64,000 nt of DNA, taken from the NCBI GenBank assembly GCA_029747015.1, contig JAKOGI010000106.1:451001-515000 (forward strand), read 5' to 3'. A program made the position numbers and the translations under genes. Numbering within the stretch: position 1 is the first letter of the stretch; every line of letters starts with the position of its first letter. The stretch is from Carnegiea gigantea. Taxonomy: Eukaryota > Streptophyta > Magnoliopsida > Caryophyllales > Cactaceae. The notes under the pieces were generated by a model that saw nothing but the letters and a program-made list of their open reading frames with translations, was not told where the DNA came from and searched no databases. This document shows, piece after piece, positions 59,437-64,000 of this stretch.

Positions 59437-59442
59437 AATAAA
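59437..59442 (+). terminator. viral polyadenylation signal AATAAA
   Basis: AATAAA in the leader, about 140 bases downstream of the expected cap site. In caulimovirids this site is bypassed on the first pass and used on the second, which yields terminally redundant pregenomic RNA. Confidence 0.65.
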
Positions 59443-59996
59443 GGAAGTTTCCTAATGGGGAACGCTATTAAATTGAATCTTATATCTTAAATATTATAAT
59501 TTCTTGATTAAAGTTGCACCATCCTTGAAAAAGATTAAAAACTTGATTAGTGACTACGGTCCGAGGTAGGAAATGAAATGGATCTGTACTGTACCTGATC
59601 TAAGGAAGATGAGGTTGAGATTAGCAATCTCTGTAACCGGAAGCTAGAGAACGTTGGAGTCCAGCGTCGACTAAGTTCAGGTAATGGTCGAAACTCTCTA
59701 ATTAAGTTTTATTTATTTTGCTAAGCATGGTCGGCTGTTAATCACAGAAAATATAATATTTGAGATATAAGTAGTAGATTGTGATAATTAGTACCATTAA
59801 AGCCATTGTAAAAAGTCCGGACATAAATATAAGCTTAGTTTTGCAAAACAGTGCAAATCTTTAAAGTATTTGCATTTGGAGCCCTTCAGGGCCCTAAAAA
59901 TAAATAGTTGTGACCCAGAAATCAGATAACCCAAAGTTTTATGCTTCAGAAACTATTTGCGCTAAATTTAGTCCCATAAATATTTTTCTAAAAATA

Positions 59997-60006
59997 TGGT
60001 ATCAGA
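59997..60006 (+). promoter_or_regulatory. caulimovirid primer site, right
   Basis: TGGTATCAGA equals the first ten bases of the initiator-Met primer site. It lies about 700 bases downstream of the TATA box, in line with caulimovirid leaders. An ATG overlaps it (59996) and opens a 67-codon Lys/Arg-rich frame of uncertain meaning. Confidence 0.6.
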
Positions 60007-60240
60007 AAACCGTTTCACCAAACCTCGAGGAACCGAAAAGCAATTTGTTACCCGCAAATTCACAACACAAATAAATCCCAGAACAAAGAGATTGAAAAAC
60101 TCATGGGATCAAAACAGGCGAACCAAAACAAAACTCAAACAGAATCAAGAGCAAGGTGAATTGGCAACAATCGAACCAAGCATCCCAGCTTGTAGCTAAA
60201 CCAAGCTTCAAACTGACCTTCATTAATGGAGGTCACACGC
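60007..60240 (+). other. sequence between viral leader and copia LTR
   Basis: It holds the 67-codon basic frame (59996-60199) and no recognised domain. It does not match the bases after the left primer site, so it may be diverged viral sequence or host DNA. Confidence 0.4.
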
Positions 60241-61658
60241 TGTTGATTTAGAGAGTACACAACCACAAGAGGGGTGTGAATTGTGGTGTCTGATTTTCGC
60301 AAGTTGCTGGCAAACAGTCTTAGACCTTGTTTGCACAGGTTGTTTCTGAGATAAGCAGAAGCGAAAATCCAACAAAATTGAATGCGGAAATAATGGACAC
60401 AGGATTTTTACGTGGAAAACACCTCTAGCCCAACTGAGGTGAAAAACCACGACCTACCTCGTGTAGGATTTAAACACTTCACTAAACGGGCTAATCACGT
60501 TACAATAGTAACATACCTTGTTACAAATTGCAACCCACATAACCGTCTTCCCTAAGACAAGTTACCCCACGTCCAAAATCCCCTTGATTTGGACACACAC
60601 TCAACTCACTTTTGTGAAAGAAAAGTATAAAGAAAAACACCCTATTACAATGCTTCTCAACTAAGCTAATATAGGGTACAATGAAGTCCTAGTATGCCAA
60701 CTTTGAAAGCTCAAATAACTCACTCACTAGACACGGTTTTCTTTTCAAACTTTTAAGCTCATGAACACTGAATTTTTCTTTTTGAAAACCGATGCTTCTA
60801 TCGTTCTAAGAAGCGACTTTATATAGTGCTTGGAAAAACAATTCCTCAAATTTTTGGAAACTAAAATCCCTAAAGAATATAGAATTCTTTAGCCACAGGG
60901 GATGAGGAAACATGAGCTGGAAACACTTCCTAAACCATGTGCATAAGGCGGTGATTCTCAGCAACTAGCCCATGTTTTTCTCAACAACCTTATCCACTTG
61001 CCAAAAATTGGATATTCTTTTTATTCAAAAAGATTTTGCAAATCCCCTTAGATTTTAATAATCGTTTTTAGGATAAGGGGTAAGATACTCCATAAAAAAT
61101 CTTTCTTGCAAATCTTTGAAGAAGCTGCTCAAAATCCAAAAGATAAAAATCGTGCAAAACAGTTTTTCACAGCTTATTCTGGAAACACCCTGATCACCCT
61201 GTTTCCAGGATTGTTCTGAAGGGTGATCCGAAATATTTACCAAAAGAAAATAAAACCGTTTCAAGTAAGTGGTAAGTTAAGAGTTTCTGATTGGCATATT
61301 AACAAGAGTCTAAAAATATAAAACCAAATTAAATCAAGACATCTTGTTGTAACCACTAGTCATCTTGTAGAGAGACGAATCTGCTGCAAACACTTCACAG
61401 AACCTGTTCTTCACGACTGCACTTATATCCTATGCTTCAAACACTTCATAGGACATGTTTCAAGCACCTTACAGAGCCTGTTCCTCATGGTTGTTCTTAC
61501 ATCGCTGACTTGAGTACCTGTTCTTGATAAACCATTAGTCAAGCAGTTTTAATATATTGAAAAACAGCAGTAAGACCCTGTTGGTAAAGCCTGTTTGGAA
61601 CAACAACACAACTACAACACTTGGATTTGTTATCATCAAAACCTTATACATTCTAACA
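60241..61658 (-). repeat. 3' LTR of a SIRE/Maximus-like copia, - strand
   Basis: The - strand starts TGTTAGAATGTATAAGG at 61658 and ends CTCTAAATCAACA at 60241 (1,418 bp). Its end carries the words CACCCCTCTTGTGGTTG, usual near the end of this group's LTRs. A TATA box (ACTATATAAAG) sits at about 60828-60818. The other LTR lies outside the window. Confidence 0.8.
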
Positions 61659-61676
61659 AATTCCCCCTTTTTGATG
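61659..61676 (-). promoter_or_regulatory. polypurine tract of the SIRE-like copia
   Basis: The - strand CAAAAAGGGGGAATT immediately precedes the LTR start. A second tract CCAAAAGGGGGAAGA lies at about 61848-61834; such extra tracts are usual in this lineage. Confidence 0.8.
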
Positions 61677-62270
61677 ATGACAAACCAAGTGACCATATTG
61701 ACTTTCAAGGACAATTGAAGTGATTAGTGCCAATTATTTATAGGACCGACAATTCACATGAAGCAGTCAGTATCGAAAAAGTGTAAGAAATTTAACTCGT
61801 CCATGGCAAAACTAAAACATATATTGGTCATCCTATCTTCCCCCTTTTGGCATCATTAAAAAGTAGGGGCGAACCGTCAAACATAGGGTGTTTGCTATCA
61901 CCACCACTTGGGTAATGGAGGAAAGTCAACAGGCGATACACTCAAGTGTGTTGGTACGGTAATGAGATTGGCCATCCTAGTCACACACAAGCAATTCACA
62001 ACAGAAAGCAAGCAAGGCAAAGCCAATCAAAAAACAAGATAACCTGTCATTCACCAAACAAGTGCAACAGAAGTACAAACTGCAAGAGAGGATAACCAAG
62101 AGAAGTGAGAACAGGCTATGAGAACAACAGATGGGGGGTGATCAGAGAGCAGGAGGGGAAAATTTTGCTGAGAGGGAAGAGAGAAGGGCGAGGATATCTT
62201 CATGGCGTTTTGCATTGAGAGCCTTTTCCTCGTCCAGGGCAGCCTTTACCGCAGTAAGCTCAGCACTGAG
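61677..62270 (-). other. SIRE-like copia 3' non-coding region
   Basis: It links the envelope-like ORF to the PPT and carries the second purine tract. No other feature is seen. Confidence 0.65.
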
Positions 62271-63996
62271 TCAAGAGTTTTCTTCCAAAGCAGCCTCAAG
62301 CTTGACTGAGGAACTGTCAGGAACAGGAGGACGGGGTGTTCTGGTCCCCTGTTCTGAGGCAGACCCCTCAACCAAAGTGTATCCACACCCCATAAGGGTG
62401 TTCCTCCTAATCTCATCAATGAACTGAGCACCCGCCTTCTTCTGCAGAGTCATCCCAAAGTGCTCAAACACACTAGTCAGGAAGAAGCCGTATCCCAGGT
62501 CATGTTCCCTGGAGGTGTTTGCAATTCTTACTATGTGGCGAATCATGATGGCAGGAAGGTTGATTTGCTCTTCCTTGTCCATCAGATCCATCAAACATTG
62601 ATCCATGGCATCAGCAAGATTGCGACCCTGGCCCCTGGGGATGACATTCTTGATGATAAACCAGAATATCAATTGATGGAGCGATGTCATGTCCCCTTTC
62701 TTCACGGACTTAGGTATTTGGAGGCTTGATTGCTGGATAAATTTTTGGGCGAGCTCCAGCAGCCTGGCTGTCCCTAGAATAGTCTTGTCTTCTCTCACAT
62801 ATATATCAAAGCCCGAGAAGGGAATCCCCATAATTCCCCCTAATATCTTCGCATCAAAGCGAAGCTGTTGCCCATTAACAATACTTGTCACCACTCCTTC
62901 GGTGACAGTGCAGTTGGCATAGAACTCTGCCAACTCATGTACAGAACACAACTGGGTGTTTGTAAACAGCTCATACCATCCTTGTGCATGCAGCTTGTGC
63001 AGAAACACCCCAGACCCTGTTCCTCAAAATATTTTACCTTGATAATTTTGCCCCTGACTACCCGTCTCTGAAGCAGTTGGGTCAGTTTGGCTGAGATCGC
63101 GGATGGGGTAGACTTCTTGGCTCTTTTAGGTTGAGGCTCAGTAGGAGGGTCTTGGGTGGAGGCGTGTTTGAGAGAGGCTTTTCTCTTGGGAGTTTTGAGG
63201 GGTGATGGTTTGGAGGGTAAAGTGGAGGTCGATTTTGGTGCAGGCAGAGGCTTATCCTCTGAGGACTCTGAGAACACGGGAGTGCCCTGTTTGAAGGTGG
63301 TGTTCTCAGGGTCGCTATCTGATGAAGGCTCAGAGGAGGAATCAATTTCCTCAACAACAGGGGATGACTGTTTGACAGGACGAGGTGAGGAGTGGAAAGC
63401 AATTCGGGCTGATTTTGAGTTGGCCTGGTTGTGGGTTTGGCCGAAGAGGGGATTTGTGGTTTTGGTTTGACGGGGGTTTTACTTTTTGAGGGTTCTTCAG
63501 TCTGGCCGTTTTTAGGCCTTAATGGTGGTCGTGTTCTTGGCATTCTAGTACGTCGAGTCACAATTTTGTATCGTTTACGTTTCTCACCGGTTGGTGGTAC
63601 CGGTGTAGCTTGTTCAGGCTTCACAGGAGACTCCTCCATTTGATCACTACCTCCCCCTTCTTCTTTTGACAAATCCTCCCCTAGGTCATCCCCAAAAACT
63701 TTAGGCCCTGTTTCGGCCCCTGTTTCCTGCTTTGGAAACAGCCCGAACGAATTGATGTCATCTAGTCCATGATCGAATAGAAAGATTTCATCTAAAGGCC
63801 CAATTTCTCTTTCAGATGCCCCAACAGGTTCTTGGGGTTTACATGCCCCCGTTTCTCCAAACAAAATCAATTCCCATCCAAATTTGTAAGGGATGTCTTC
63901 CAATTTTAGATTCACTGTTCTAAGGTCGATGCTTTTCAAAAACCCAAAAGGTTTATAGACAATGGGTCGAGAAGGTTCAGTAGTTTTACCTTCCAT
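62271..63996 (-). pseudogene. envelope-like ORF with a putative plant transposon protein domain, frameshifted
   Basis: The - strand reads in three frames. The first is an N-terminal part, Pro/Lys/Glu-rich (63996 to about 63430). The second is a Ser/Glu and basic region (about 63430-63015), with VFSESSEDKPLPAPK and KRAKKSTPSAISAKLTQLL. The third is a folded domain (about 63015-62271), with GWYELFTNTQLCSVHELAEF, then ILGGIMGIPFSGFDIYV. The last part matches the domain known as putative plant transposon protein, found in the ORF after pol of SIRE/Maximus-type copia elements. At least two single-base shifts break it. The upstream end continues to the window edge. Whether such ORFs ever act as envelope proteins is unproven. 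Confidence 0.7.
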
Positions 63997-64000
63997 GAGG

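Larger units (their letters stand above)
53000..60240 (+). mobile_element. endogenous caulimovirid (pararetrovirus), degenerate
   Basis: The order seen is leader and primer site, coiled-coil/N-terminal ORF, coat protein, zinc knuckle, movement protein, protease, RT, RNase H, a further ORF, promoter, leader polyadenylation signal and a second primer-site-like sequence. No integrase is present, which separates it from LTR retrotransposons. The coat-before-movement order is that of cavemovirus/solendovirus-type genomes. The distance between the two primer-site-like sequences is 6,731 bp, close to one genome. Every long frame is interrupted and several catalytic residues are changed. The genus call is an inference. 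Confidence 0.8.

Noticed and set aside
1..64000. CRISPR array, tRNA, rRNA or bacterial-type operon
   Set aside because: No regularly spaced identical repeats with unique spacers, no cloverleaf candidates and no rRNA signatures were seen; the content is plant nuclear DNA.

Overview
The window looks like nuclear DNA of a eudicot plant with a repeat-rich genome. Supporting signs are one intron-containing plant Golgi glycosyltransferase gene, plant-type LTR retrotransposons of several lineages (chromovirus, Athila-like, copia, a SIRE/Maximus-like copia), MITEs, and an endogenous plant pararetrovirus. The species cannot be named from the sequence. There are no bacterial-type operons, CRISPR arrays, tRNAs or rRNAs that I can support.

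Layout. 1-2636: the 3' part of a Ty3/gypsy LTR on the + strand, which interrupts the LTR of the next element. 2637-11263: a decayed chromovirus (Tekay/Del type) on the - strand, with PPT, chromodomain, integrase, RT, protease, gag, initiator-Met primer site and a 2.57-kb 5' LTR all recognisable. 12571-18202: the only apparently intact host gene, a three-exon exostosin-family (GT47) arabinosyltransferase-like gene on the - strand, with a 3.5-kb first intron. 19468-19716: a LINE reverse-transcriptase fragment, cut off by the next insertion.

19717-51320: a nested complex. The outermost layer is a Ty1/copia element (+ strand) with its 5' LTR at 19717 and its 3' LTR at 51073. It carries two MITEs and has lost its reverse transcriptase. 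Inside it sits a compound Athila/Tat-type non-autonomous element with the order LTR-internal-LTR-internal-LTR (25487-49757). The middle LTR is itself split by an Athila-like element (33141-about 44338). The first LTR is interrupted by a solo LTR and by a hAT-type MITE. I infer that two separate insertions in the copia recombined through their LTRs, deleting the copia reverse transcriptase between them.

51321-52999: intergenic, with a decayed LTR end on the - strand. About 53000-60240: a degenerate endogenous caulimovirid whose order is coat protein, zinc knuckle, movement protein, protease, RT, RNase H, a 3' ORF, then promoter and leader. The coat-before-movement order points to a cavemovirus/solendovirus-like lineage. 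Several catalytic residues and all long frames are broken. 60241-64000: the 3' end of a SIRE/Maximus-like copia on the - strand, with its LTR, PPT and a frameshifted envelope-like ORF.

Apart from the glycosyltransferase gene, everything recognised is a selfish-element relic. The interest lies in the order of insertions, the recombination history and unusual non-coding structure such as the hairpin array in the copia leader.
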